A DNA stretch of 64,000 bases. Source: Pomphorhynchus laevis. Lineage: Eukaryota; Acanthocephala; Palaeacanthocephala; Echinorhynchida; Pomphorhynchidae. Under the pieces are notes generated by a model that worked only from the letters and a program-made list of their open reading frames with translations, ran no database searches and was not told the origin of the DNA. Positions 47,830 to 58,228 of this stretch are shown here, in pieces; positions within the stretch are counted from its first letter, which is position 1; the number at the start of each line of letters is the position of its first letter. The stretch spans positions 168,986-232,985 of the forward strand of contig WNNJ02003815.1 in assembly GCA_012934845.2 (NCBI GenBank), in the 5' to 3' direction. A program made the translations under genes and the position numbers.

Positions 47830-47871
47830 ACGGTACTGATGAGCTCCGTTAGAGCGAAACGCGTATACCGT
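47830..47871 (+). ncRNA. hammerhead ribozyme, type I, minimal
   Basis: All core parts are present in order. Stem I strand ACGGTA (47830-47835), CTGATGA (47836-47842), stem II GCTC-CGTTA-GAGC (47843-47855), GAAA (47856-47859), a very short palindromic stem III region ACGCGT (47859-47864), cleavage-site A (47865), then TACCGT (47866-47871) closing stem I with six base pairs. A tiny ACGCGT helix III is known from Penelope-type hammerheads, which are thought to work best as dimers. Cleavage would fall after GTA. Found by reading; no folding program was run. Confidence 0.88.
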
Positions 47872-48030
47872 TGTTGAAGTTTGTCGTCACACATAGGATG
47901 ACTGGGCATAGGTAGCGACTTTGAATATTGCGAGAATAATTCGGTTCTATTTCTTGATTTGATGAGGATATATAGAATTTTGCCTGGTGTTTATGCCTCT
48001 TCATGAGGAAAACATAGTGATATATATGTA

Positions 48031-48366
48031 TATATAGAATTACATTGATATATATATAAAATATTTAAAGAAATAGATAATATCTTCCAATTTTTATTTA
48101 TTTCCAATCAAAAATTTTAAATGATAAAATATTTTAATATTTTAAATTTATTTTAAAATTAATGAAACTAATATTTACACTACAGCTTTAAATGGTTAAT
48201 AGTAAATAACAAATATTTTACATTTTTTACAAATTTTAAAATTTTACTTGATTAATGTTGGTTTCTATAGCAACTTGAAGGCTCATCTGCTGTCAATTTT
48301 TACTAATGTCTCTATTATAAGTAAAAGTAAAATCAATCTAGTTTTTCTAACGGTAACCGATTCATC
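48031..48366. other. AT-rich sequence upstream of the next gene
   Basis: No gene or clear promoter motif. Pyrimidine-rich sequence with AG (TTTTTCTAACGGTAACCG) lies just before the ATG. Confidence 0.4.
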
Positions 48367-49833
48367 ATGAGTAGTAGTCGTAAAATAAATGATCCATCAA
48401 CTGGTAATGATAGGTTTATTCACCTTAAGGTGTATGGATTAAAACGTGATAGCACAGCAATTGATTCTGATGAGAGTCCCACCGGAACTAACAACCACGA
48501 CCAAGGTTTTTGTTCATCAGAAGACATTATAGAGTCAAGATTCAGTAAACACAATGCCGATTCATCTAATAATTGTGCAAAATCAGTGATATCAAAGAAT
48601 ATTGTACCGAGTTGGATGAATATCCAGCATCAGTCTCGAGGTAGATCACCTTTTCGTGAACATACATCAACTTCTGACATAATGTCTTTAAAAGACAATA
48701 AATGTATTGATAGAAATCACTATGCTTATGCTGGAGGAGACTTCAACATTGATGATCATTCCAGCACTCATCCGGAAGATTTTATGGATTGCAAACCAAT
48801 CCAGTCGGATTATGACGATATCGATCGTACATCAGTAGAACTTTCGAGATCTGTTGTAAGTGGTCATAGTTCCAAGTCAGGACAAAGTTCAAAAAGATCA
48901 ATACCATCGTCATCCACGTCCCAAATATTGTCTTCGCATCATAATACATCAAGAATTTCGCAATGTCCAAGTGAACACAGTTTACATTCTCAGCTAAGTT
49001 TTAAAAGATCATCACCATCTCCACTTACCTCACAAATACAACTGACATCGCAATCGCCATTGTCGTCTCAATCACCATTGTCGTCACAATCTATATTGAC
49101 GTCACAATCGTCATTGATGTCACAATCGCCAATGTCGTCACAATTGCCGTTGCCGTTACATTCGCCATTGACGTTATCACCCCATCTAGCGTTTTCATCA
49201 GACCTATTAGGTAATTGCAATGATCAGCAATCAATTTATGACCAGAAATTATGCGAAGATGGATTCCTAAATGACAAATGTCCAAGCATATGTGCGAGCT
49301 GTGAATGGCCAGCTATCTACCATGGCAAACATCGAAATAACGTATTTAACATTAATATCGATAAAGAAATTGTGAATGTCTTTGATGCGGTCGACCGCAT
49401 TTTTCCATTGCAATCTGCTGTTACGAATGAAGAAAGTAAATACGTAATTGAAAGGTCAGATCTTGCAGTCCTACAATCAAACGGTAACTTTGAGCTGTGT
49501 GTAGAATTGCTATTAACAGGTTTGAATGGGCCATCTGACAATCCAATTATAAGGGAACGACTTTACTACAGACTACTGCAGCTTATAGTATTATGTCAAC
49601 GTAGATACGATGATGGACTCATTTTATGTAGGAAGTTCTTTGACAGTTCAAAAATATTTAATTCTGACGAAAAGAGTCCAGTATCAATTACGGTTTTATT
49701 ACTCAAACTTTTACTTGCACTTGAGCTAAATCAAGCCGATGTAGTAATGGATTCTCTGAGACAACTAATTCTTTCGATATCGACAACTAGTAAAGACCAA
49801 ATACTGTATTCATTGTTTAATCAACAGCAATAA
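48367..49833 (+). CDS. unidentified host protein, Ser-rich N half, helical C half
   Basis: 488 codons from ATG 48367 in one exon. Residues 1-300 look disordered: Ser/Asn/His-rich, with a low-complexity block at about 220-275 of repeating (L/M)xSQSPLSSQ units from a degenerate 12-18 bp DNA repeat. Residues about 315-488 look folded and helical (IDKEIVNVFDAVDRIFPLQS, SDLAVLQSNGNFELCVELLL, RLYYRLLQLIVLCQRRYDDG, VLLLKLLLALELNQ), possibly TPR-like. The disordered-N/helical-C plan and the 'DLxxLxxxGxxxxxxxLL' phrase faintly recall TRAPPC12, but the protein ends where that family would carry several hundred more residues, so I do not name it. AATAAA overlaps the stop codon (49829-49834). Coding bias and length make this a real gene. 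Confidence 0.85.
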   Translation: MSSSRKINDPSTGNDRFIHLKVYGLKRDSTAIDSDESPTGTNNHDQGFCSSEDIIESRFSKHNADSSNNCAKSVISKNIVPSWMNIQHQSRGRSPFREHTSTSDIMSLKDNKCIDRNHYAYAGGDFNIDDHSSTHPEDFMDCKPIQSDYDDIDRTSVELSRSVVSGHSSKSGQSSKRSIPSSSTSQILSSHHNTSRISQCPSEHSLHSQLSFKRSSPSPLTSQIQLTSQSPLSSQSPLSSQSILTSQSSLMSQSPMSSQLPLPLHSPLTLSPHLAFSSDLLGNCNDQQSIYDQKLCEDGFLNDKCPSICASCEWPAIYHGKHRNNVFNINIDKEIVNVFDAVDRIFPLQSAVTNEESKYVIERSDLAVLQSNGNFELCVELLLTGLNGPSDNPIIRERLYYRLLQLIVLCQRRYDDGLILCRKFFDSSKIFNSDEKSPVSITVLLLKLLLALELNQADVVMDSLRQLILSISTTSKDQILYSLFNQQQ

Positions 49834-51257
49834 AATATAATATGTGTGATGCTTGTGAACTGTGCTTACTGATTCTTTATAGCAAAATAACATTTTTACA
49901 TATAATTTTCTAAAAACAGTTTAAACATCAAATATATCTTTATATTTATTAATTTATACTTTTAAATATTAATCAAGGAATATTTTATTTATTTGTAATC
50001 GATTTCATTGTTTTTAACGATTAAGTTCAATCTTATAGAAATATAAAAGTCGATTATTTTATATGATAAAAACCGAAAATTCAAATATTTTTGAAAATTA
50101 AAAATAGACAATATTTTTAATATTTTATTAAAGAATATTTTTGTTATCAGATCACCAGAAAAAAATCATGAATTGCACTTTAGTAGTCCAATTCCATATA
50201 GTAAAAATATGCAGAAATGCATCGATAAGTATAAAAGAACTCGTTCTTTCAAAACGAAAGAACAAACTTCTGTCTAAAAACTAATTTATGCGGTCAAAAT
50301 TTCATTTGCGTTCTGCTGACACAATCAGGGTACAGTTTTAAATAATTTTTCTTTCGAATTTAGTCCAATTTTTGCTTAATACCTTGTCAATTGTAATTTA
50401 AATATAAATATTATATATTAAATAATTAAATATAAATAATTATAAATTACAAATATTAAATGTTCGTTTATAGTTTCTTGTTTTTGAGTGTTGTTTTATA
50501 TCGTTAGCAATACATTATGAATGATCATAATGATCAAAGTCTTAAATAATAATATACTTTTTAAAAATATTTATTTAATATTTAAATAACTGTACGAACA
50601 GGAAGAGTCAATTTAATTTAATGAAATTATTAGCGAAAATGCTCAAAATCGATACTATGCAGCATTTTCTTTGATTGTAAAGCGCTATCGTTTTTAATAT
50701 TTTGCTTGTAAGCAAGATCCTTTATGAAAAAATATTTTAATTTTAGTAATGCTTTCTTTGTGATATAAATTATACTAGTGATTTTACGATTGATTTCTTA
50801 ATTTGTATATATACATTCCGTCTATGTCGTTAATATTAGTTGAGAATATCCGATTTGTAAATCCTTAACTGTAATAATTTTAAAGAAATTAAATAAAAAA
50901 TCATTTAACGATTGAATAAATATATTAAGCCATTTTAATTCTAAATTTAATTGTATTTAGATTTCAAACATTAAAATATCACTATTACCTATAATTAATT
51001 AATAACATACTTTTTAAATGTATCGGCATTAATCCAAAAATTCGTTTGTAATAGGGACTGAACATAAAATATATAAAAATCAATTATAAAATCAAAATGT
51101 AAGAGGTTTATTTATTATTGTACGGAATATGCTATTTTTATATACATAAGCTAAAAGCTAAGCTTGTAGTTTAATTTCACTATCCATCCACTAACGAATA
51201 CTACTTCCATCATCGCGTCATATGTTCTTCCATTCTACCATCTATCGCACGAAATTC
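49834..51257. other. AT-rich intergenic region
   Basis: 3' flank of the preceding gene, then spacer. A short hairpin GTTCTTTC-AAAA-CGAAAGAAC lies at about 50243. No gene seen. Confidence 0.45.
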
Positions 51258-51706
51258 TCAATGGGGTAGGTTGCATTGGTCGCCCAGCGCATGGAGCCAC
51301 ATACACTGGAAGCAGGTATCTTTGCTGGCACACTTTCTTTTTACACATTTTACGATTTCCTTTTGCTGTTCTTGACTTTGTAAACTGAAATTTGATAATG
51401 AAACTGTAATATCTTCCTTACATAAGATGTTAGAGCTTAAGTTGACCTCGACATTATTTGCTTTACTGCACATTAAAATATGTGGCACACATTCCAGTGC
51501 AGCTTTACTCCTGCGATTTAGTTTCACCGTTGCCGACAGTGAAATTCGACAAAGAATTTTTCTAAAATTTTATTTTTTTTGTATTTAAAGCATTCGTTGT
51601 ATGCACTGAATACATCGCCGCTATCGCTACAGATAAAAAAACGCAGTTGTTAATCATCACGCACTTCTGATTTCAATTTGAAGAATGAAAAATTATCAGC
51701 TTTCAT
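51258..51706 (-). CDS. probable small host gene, Cys-rich C-terminus
   Basis: Minus strand. An ATG at 51706 opens MKADNFSFFKLKSE with a GTGCGT donor after it. A T-rich TTTTTTTATCTGTAG acceptor near 51633 precedes an open stretch (SGDVFSAYNECFKYKKNKIL EKFFVEFHC), and a further open frame runs 51545-51258 (RSKAALECVPHILMCSKANN ... CVKRKCASKDTCFQCMWLHA LGDQC) to TGA. The frames cannot all be joined with the splice sites I see, so exon boundaries are uncertain. Cys-rich CxxxxCxxCxW endings suggest a metal-binding or secreted tail. Composition differs sharply from the flanks. No family recognised. Confidence 0.45.
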
Positions 51707-51709
51707 ATG

Positions 51710-52459
51710 CGTACAAAAGGTGAAATAATAAGTGGCAGATCCGACGTTTATTCTGTACTTTTATCCGTTTATAAAAATAAAGTAAATTGGTACAGATTTC
51801 TTTCGTTCAAGATAGTATAAATTTCTAAATAGTTAACTTCTTAATAAAATTTTATTATTTAAATTATAAATTATTTAAATTCTCTATTTATTTTTGCATA
51901 TAAAATATGATTTCGATAGTCCAAACTTTCGGGTGTCTTTTGTATATTTTTGACAAAATATATTTGTATTTAGATTTCCTTGCTTTGAGTTTTAGGTTTT
52001 TATAACAAATATTTTAAATAATTATAAATAATAATGATTGTAAATTATTACTTATTCTTTAATTATTATAAATAATTATAAATAATAAATAATTGTTATA
52101 TCAGATTTTATAACAATTTAAATCTCAAACTAAGTCAATTTTCATTATTGAAATTCAAAATACAAGTCAATTTTTATGAATTGACTAATAAATAATAGAC
52201 GATGTATCATAATAAGGATTAGAGGTAATCAAGATTCTTCCCCTATTCCTCGACCCAACATAGCGGCGGGTCCAAACACGTGCAATTAACGTATTTCCTC
52301 TGATTAAATTTGATTATCTGATGCATCTTAATATAATACAACGTATATTATTTGTTATCCATAAAAATTTCCTTTAATTATTTTAATTTTATTTTTTATA
52401 CTATTTTGCTGATTTATATATTTTACTATTTTCTGTTTGATTGTATTTTTATAGTAGCC
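51710..52459. other. AT-rich spacer with one dispersed-repeat end
   Basis: 52080-52275 matches the repeat family of 27.2-27.7 kb (TTTTTATGAATTGACTAATA; ACCCAACATAGCGGCGGGTCC), but its CGAAAC block is lost. No gene. Confidence 0.45.
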
Positions 52460-54371
52460 TTGTTTAAAATATCCATCTATTAAATTATTTAAATAATTTT
52501 GAAGTCAATATCGTCACATATTGTTAGTTTCATTAATGTATTATATTTTATATTATATGGTATGCATTACTACTTTTACGCAAAAATATGTTTCTTGTAA
52601 ATTTAAATATGTCATCTTAACGATATAAATTAAAAGTAGTTTTAATTGATGTTAATATAATGTTTATATCTAGATATACACCTTCTATATCATCAATTTA
52701 AGCTTTATTACGAACCTAGTTATAAATATGCATCTATTAAAATATTTAAATGATTTTGAAGAAAGCCAATATCATTACAAATTGTTGCAATTCTTAAAAT
52801 TGCATTTTTTAATGTATTATATTTTATATTATATGGTATGTATGAATGCTTATGCAAAAATGTTTCTTGTTAATTTAAATATTTCATCTTTACGATATAA
52901 ATCAATAGTAGTTTTAGCTGATGTTAATTTAATGTTCATATCTAGATATACACCTTCTTTATCATTAATATTGGTTTTTGTTAAAGCATGGCTACTTGGA
53001 TAAATTTGTACGCTTATTTAATAAAAATCGCTAGAATTAAATACACATATATCATCAATATATCGAAACATATATTTCATATCTTTATATTATTTAGTTT
53101 TTTTACCCAGTTATGAACAAATTCATATTCTATAAAGCTTAAAAACAAGTCAGCTATAATTGGGTAATATTTGTGTTAATTTTAAGTTAAGTTTTTGATG
53201 TTAATATAATGTTCATATCTAGATATACACCGTCTATATCATCAATTTAAGCTTTATTACGAACCTAGTTATAAATATGCATCTATTAAATTATTTAAAT
53301 GATTTTGAAGAAAACCAATATCGTTACAAATTGTTGCAATTCTTAAAATTGCATTTTTTAATGTATTATATTTAATAGTATATGGTATGCATGAATGCTA
53401 ATGAAAAATATGTTTCTTGTAAATTTAAATGTCATCTTTACGATATAAGTTAATAATAGTTTTATTTAATGTTAATTTAATGTTCATATCTAGATATACA
53501 CCTTCTTTATCAGTAATATTGGTTTTACTAAGAATGAGGCTACCTGGATAAATTTCTTCGCTTATTGAATAAAAATTGCTAGAATTAAATACACATATAT
53601 CATTAATATATCAAAACATATCGAAATATTAAAGTCGTGTAAAAGTGCGCACTAGCTGCGAAAATCGAGCCCGGAATGTCCTGCACTTCCTTTTGTTTTT
53701 CGGGCCGCAGCCTTAATCTGGACGGCATCTAGGTCTGAGAATAGCGTTTCTCGATGATTCACAGATCCTCGCAGTGGCGATTCAAGTATCAAATCTCTGT
53801 TGAGATCTTGATCAATAGAATATTATCTTTATAATATACTTCTTTATCATCAATATTAGTTTTATAAAGAATAAGCCTACCTGGATAAATTTGTTCACTT
53901 TTTGAATAAAAATTATTATTATGCTCATGCAAAAATGTTTCTTGTAAATTTAAATATGTCATATTTACGATATAAATTAATAGTAGTTTTAGTTAATGTT
54001 AATTTAATGTTCATATCTAGATATACACCTTCTTTATCATTAATATTGGTTTTGTTAAGAATAAGGCTTTCTGGATAAATGTGCTCACTAATTGAATAAA
54101 AATTATTAGAATTAAATACACATATATCATCAATGTATCGAAACATATATTTCATATATTTATATTGTTTAGATTTAGTTTTTACACAGTTATGAACAAA
54201 TTCATATTCTATAAAGCTTAAAAACAAGTCAGCTATAATTGGGCTACTATTACCACCCATTGGAACAGCTTTTACTTGTCTAAATATAGATGTCCCTACT
54301 TTTAAATAATTTTGATTTATAAAAATATATAAGAATTCTAAAAAAGAAATCAATCTAAAGAAGAAATTCAA
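52460..54371 (-). mobile_element. tandem broken copies of a reverse transcriptase element
   Basis: The longest piece (53925-54371) reads RQVKAVPMGGNSSPIIADLF, FRYIDDICVFN, YPESLILNKTN and VYLDMNIKL: an RT with an unusual GGNSSP block and RYIDD active site, probably Penelope-like or a related unclassified group. Parts of the same sequence recur at about 52460-52720, 52727-53170 and 53210-53620, each starting with the same 'TATGCATCTATTAAA' stretch or its variant. The copies share breaks, so local duplication of an already dead fragment is likelier than repeated insertion. Confidence 0.6.
53632..53815 (-). mobile_element. GC-rich retroelement fragment
   Basis: Minus strand reads DLDAVQIKAAARKTKGSAGH SGLDF, matching the 'KTKGxAGPSGLD' block found at the start of some invertebrate reverse transcriptases. 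The insertion interrupts the tandem RT copies. It may belong with the C-terminal fragments at 11.4 and 62.9 kb. Broken and short. Confidence 0.45.
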
Positions 54372-54905
54372 AAGACGAAGAGATCAATCAAGTGCTGATT
54401 TTGTACTATTTAATTTTGATGTTTAATTTTGTATATTAATACGAAGTTAAATAAATATTCCCTAAAATTAAATAATTAAATAAATAATTAATTTATAATT
54501 TAGTCAATAATATTTTAATTAAATAATTAACTATCTGTTTATTTCTATTTTTATTATATTATATAATTTTATTAAATATTATTCTTTACTATCAAAGAAT
54601 AATTACAATAAAATTTATTTGCTTTTCTATGCATACTATTTTGGTATGTTATGGGAACATCTTATAAAATTAACAACTACATTTTTAATAATATAAATTT
54701 AAAACTTGTAAATTCATCAAAAACTTTATCTTATTTGCTAAACATACACTACGATGAATACAGTCAGAATATAATCCTTCTACAAATATAAATTAATAAA
54801 GTATTAAACAAAAAATAAACAAAACAATTTTCTTATAAAACTACACATTTTAAAAATACAAAAATAAAACGTTTAAAATTTAATACACAAGTCAAATTCA
54901 TTGTT
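54372..54905. other. AT-rich 3' flank of the receptor gene
   Basis: No gene seen; A/T-rich, probably the 3' UTR and spacer of the minus-strand gene that follows. Confidence 0.45.
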
Positions 54906-56798
54906 TTACACTTCTTCTTCATTAGTTATAACACAGTCAAACCATCCGCCTGGAGACGATCGGCTATTATCAATTGTGATTAATCTTTCATCACACAGAC
55001 TTAGTCGATAATCAGACTGATATAACCGATGCGCAGGACGATTGTTTTGATCAGTTGGCATGCTGCAATTCATAATCGATCCGGGAAATCGATTATGCAC
55101 ACCAAGATCATGATGGGATTCATTGCGGCGATTTGAAAATCTTCGTCGAGAGGAAGGAAGAGATCGGCTATTACCAACAGAGCTACTAGAGCCTTGTTGT
55201 CTTGTTGGTCTGCCGTTCCATCTTCTCGGCGGTAATGGTGGAGGTCTCGGACTTATTAAACCACCTTGACGAGGAAAAGGTGCTGGGTCACTTCTGTTGA
55301 ATGACTGATCGTTATTTCTAGTATACATTCCGATAGTACGATTCAAAGCAGTGGTGTTTCTATTAATACCGGAAATATTGTTGCCAGACGTGTTGTTTTC
55401 TGTTCCGAACGCTGATTGTGGTCTCTCAAAATATAGACGAGCTGGTCTAATAGCGAGGTAAGGATGTTGAGCCGTCGGTGCCGTAATATCGGTGTGCTGT
55501 CCAATTCCATTGCTCATATTATCGGTTACGTCATCATGGCCAGCATGTATCAGAGTCTTTGGAGAAACATCTACAGAGGCGATAAGAGTATCAATATCGC
55601 CTGCTCGATTCAAAGTTGATGATAGTGCTGGTGGCTTTCGACGCAGCATATATGTAAAAATCAAAGTACTAGCAGACTGATCTAGTAGCATAAATAGCGC
55701 CAATGCCAATACGTGTTGTAAAGCCCTAATTGTAAGCAGCCATGCCAATGCTCGATAATGATTTGGAACAAAAATCCCAACGGTTGTGTGAGGAAAGCTC
55801 ATCAGCAGGTGAGAAGCAATTATGCCAAATGACAATATTGTACTTCGCTGAAATGCCGGTTGACGATTCGTTCTACATGTCATGCAATGAAGTATCGTCT
55901 GCATTAGCACACTGCCAATTGCGGGTAAGGCTATAGTGCAAACGAATAATGCTGTCAGAATATCACGAACTGGGCTTAGTATACGACCGGACAGCGGATC
56001 TGCACACGAGTTCTGAGTGTTTCGATCGGTAAAAGACAAACCACCACCGCTAATTGAGCTTAGCGTGTCGGCGACTGGACGTAAAAAATCTGAAAGACTA
56101 AGCATCCGGAGAAGCAAAAATATACCGACATCGAGACCTGCCAATAGAAGCCAGCAAGCGCACAAAGTAAGCGTTAATACGATCATCGATCGTAACCACT
56201 TAAGCGGTGGAAACGAATGACCGACATAGAACACAAATCGTTCAACTGCCAGTAATGCCAATGCTATATAAGCGATCGGTGTGCTTATAATATCCATATA
56301 GAACCATGGACCGACTTGTCCCAACCGTGTACATACGACATCCTTTGAATTCTGAGCTCGTATGAAACGAAGCAATTGTCCGAGTAAAAATATCCAATTA
56401 GCCAAGTAGTAGTGAAACAGTATTGAGTTTGACGGAGTTCTAGACCTTGTACAGATGAGGAAAAATACAGGTAACGAAAGAACCAATGATACGATCATAA
56501 ATAGCAGAAAAGCGCCAAGTACGTAAAAGTCAGCGGAATCGGAACCATTAAAAAACCATTGATCAAATGTCACAGAAGTATAATTTGTGCCTGCAGCTTT
56601 GCCAGACATGACTCGTGATAGCAGGGTGCTCGCTGCACTTTGAATGCCACTGGCAGCGGCTGACAAAAGTACATGGTTACTTGCAGCATTACTGCTAGTG
56701 TTGTATAAATTTACAGATGACGAGGTTGCAGATGACGAGGCTGCCGCATTGGGATTTAGCAGCCAACCAGAACCACTTATGCCATCATGTCTTATCAT
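54906..56798 (-). CDS. seven-transmembrane receptor, rhodopsin-like, divergent
   Basis: 630 codons from ATG 56798 to TAA 54906. The frame stays open upstream past 56870, where a hydrophobic SLHLLYFFVVCPFTSVLS could be a signal peptide, so the true start may be an upstream ATG or exon. The N-terminus is Ser/Ala-rich with N-glycosylation sites (NYTS, NGSD). Helices at about residues 92-116, 124-145, 164-187, 203-228, 274-302, 318-342 and 348-382. Cys 156 before helix 3 and Cys 265 before helix 5 fit the conserved disulfide, and helix 3 ends AVERFVFY in place of DRY. Helix 7 lacks NPxxY (LLDQSASTLIFTYM). The 240-residue tail is disordered, with a PRPPPLPPRR SH3-ligand motif and many Arg/Ser. It acts at the plasma membrane; the ligand is unknown. 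No intron in the coding part seen. Confidence 0.85.
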   Translation of the reverse strand: MIRHDGISGSGWLLNPNAAASSSATSSSVNLYNTSSNAASNHVLLSAAASGIQSAASTLLSRVMSGKAAGTNYTSVTFDQWFFNGSDSADFYVLGAFLLFMIVSLVLSLPVFFLICTRSRTPSNSILFHYYLANWIFLLGQLLRFIRAQNSKDVVCTRLGQVGPWFYMDIISTPIAYIALALLAVERFVFYVGHSFPPLKWLRSMIVLTLTLCACWLLLAGLDVGIFLLLRMLSLSDFLRPVADTLSSISGGGLSFTDRNTQNSCADPLSGRILSPVRDILTALFVCTIALPAIGSVLMQTILHCMTCRTNRQPAFQRSTILSFGIIASHLLMSFPHTTVGIFVPNHYRALAWLLTIRALQHVLALALFMLLDQSASTLIFTYMLRRKPPALSSTLNRAGDIDTLIASVDVSPKTLIHAGHDDVTDNMSNGIGQHTDITAPTAQHPYLAIRPARLYFERPQSAFGTENNTSGNNISGINRNTTALNRTIGMYTRNNDQSFNRSDPAPFPRQGGLISPRPPPLPPRRWNGRPTRQQGSSSSVGNSRSLPSSRRRFSNRRNESHHDLGVHNRFPGSIMNCSMPTDQNNRPAHRLYQSDYRLSLCDERLITIDNSRSSPGGWFDCVITNEEEV

Positions 56799-57660
56799 AT
56801 TTACAGAGCTGAGAACTGATGTGAAAGGACAAACCACGAAAAAATATAATAAATGTAACGATACAAACAAGCGGCATACGTATATACCACACTGACAACT
56901 GAAATTACATACAAGTCGGCAGTATGATACTTTTACAGGTATGTTGGTTTACAAAATTACAAAATTCTAGATTCACAGAATTGCCAAATGCTGGGTATTG
57001 AGACGGTGTTTAATCTGAAAGAATAATCATCAAAAATTTTAAATAAATTATGAATAATGTGAGTGTTGAATAAGATGTAATTTTAAAAATACTAAAAGAC
57101 TTTCTTATTTTTTGAAAAAAATATTTAAGGGTTTTTATTTGTGGATTAATAACATTTAAATACAAAAAGCGGTATAAAAGATAAAGAAAAAAAATAATTT
57201 AAAATTAATTAATGACGGCTTCATGACACTGAATATTGATTAGAAAAATTTAACTTTTATAAAAATAAATAAAAGGAGGGGCGAAAATATTTCTGCCCCT
57301 CGTTGAAAAATGAAATATTCCTTCGTTGAAGGGTGATCCCTAGACAGTTAAAAAAGTTATTGCGCCAAATAATAAATATGCGCTTATTGCAATAATGTTA
57401 TTAACTCGCCGTCTAAGGCTCTCCATATGCATTCAGTAGTGGTAAATATCATGAGTCACAATAATGACGAGACGGCAATCTTTAAGATCGCTCGGTTCTA
57501 CTTCATTTAGCATTTATCGTAATGATGGAATTTTTCCGATCCCAAAAAATGGTAAATCTACCATCATGTATAAAAAGATGGTTGTGAAAATGATATATAT
57601 ATTTATAATATATAAAATATATAATATAATATATATTTATAATATATTTAAGTATATATA
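56799..57660. other. upstream region of the receptor gene, spacer
   Basis: 56799-56935 may hold 5' coding or leader sequence on the minus strand, with an acceptor-like TGTAATTTCAG at about 56905. The rest is AT-rich with no gene. 57590-57665 is a TATATAAAATATATAATAT tract. Confidence 0.4.
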
Positions 57661-57672
57661 TTTATTTTTGTT

Positions 57673-58143
57673 GTTACACCTGCCCTGGGACACCAAATGG
57701 TGGGCTCATAAATAAATCACTATGCTTTCCTCATGAGGATGTATAAACACCAGGCAGTCATCCTATGTGTGACGACAAACTTCAACAACGGTATACGCCT
57801 TTCGCTCTAACGGAGCTCATCAGTACTGTGACTTTAATAATCATCCATAGGCACCTTAACACACGCTTAAACAGTGTTTAAAGCTCGAAAATCAGAACTA
57901 CCCTTAAACTGAGTCAGTAGAAGGAATTTAGTATAAGCTATGTACATAGCAGTGCGTATTGCGGTTTAACCATGCATCAGGCACTAAATTCATTTTAATA
58001 GAAATACTGTCTTACAGGGACACTTTAAAGTGTACAAATATATAAAATATAATTTGTTGTTACACCTGCCCTGGGACATCCAATGATATACTCGCAAATA
58101 AATCACCATGTTTTCCTCATGAAGAGCCATAAACACCAGGCAG
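57673..58143 (-). mobile_element. retrozyme-like unit with hammerhead and 85-bp direct repeats
   Basis: Two 85-bp direct copies (minus-strand CTGCCTGGTGTTTATG ... CCCAGGGCAGGTGTAAC) lie at 57673-57757 and 58059-58143, a period of 386 bp. A hammerhead ribozyme lies just before the inner copy in transcription direction. The 150-bp block around the ribozyme, and part of the 85-bp repeat, also occur at 47753-48020. No protein. The size and plan recall animal retrozymes, small non-autonomous elements thought to be moved by Penelope-like elements, but a true retrozyme dimer should have two ribozymes. Confidence 0.6.
57788..57829 (-). ncRNA. hammerhead ribozyme copy 2, type I
   Basis: Minus strand: ACAGTA, CTGATGA, GCTC-CGTTA-GAGC, GAAA, GGCGT, A, TACCGT. 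It matches the copy at 47830 except for two changes: one A-C mismatch in stem I and C-to-G after GAAA, which spoils the ACGCGT palindrome. The core is intact, but activity may be reduced. Confidence 0.8.
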
Positions 58144-58228
58144 CATTCTAGTTAAATTCTAGTTAAATTGATGACTAGGATCCATTATTTGATTACAAAT
58201 TTACAATAATCACTCCCGTTTATTTCCC

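Larger units (their letters stand above)
47101..48030 (+). mobile_element. mosaic of Penelope-type ends and a hammerhead repeat
   Basis: 47143 and 47400 start short frames MPYFVKDPG and MPNPLKDPTNDA, resembling MYPSKDPVRKQAA at 37688 near the first Penelope element. 47562-47690 resembles the pLTRs at 37.5-38.2 kb (GGCAGCCGAAACG ... CTGATGAGCGTTGCC). 47753-47905 is the hammerhead block shared with 57754-57909, and 47982-48020 (GCCTGGTGTTTATG ... TCATGAGGAAA) is the repeat seen twice at 57.7-58.1 kb. The piece is a patchwork, not a whole element. Confidence 0.6.

Noticed and set aside
48367-49833. naming this gene TRAPPC12
   Set aside because: Only a loose layout resemblance; the expected C-terminal TPR region is absent.
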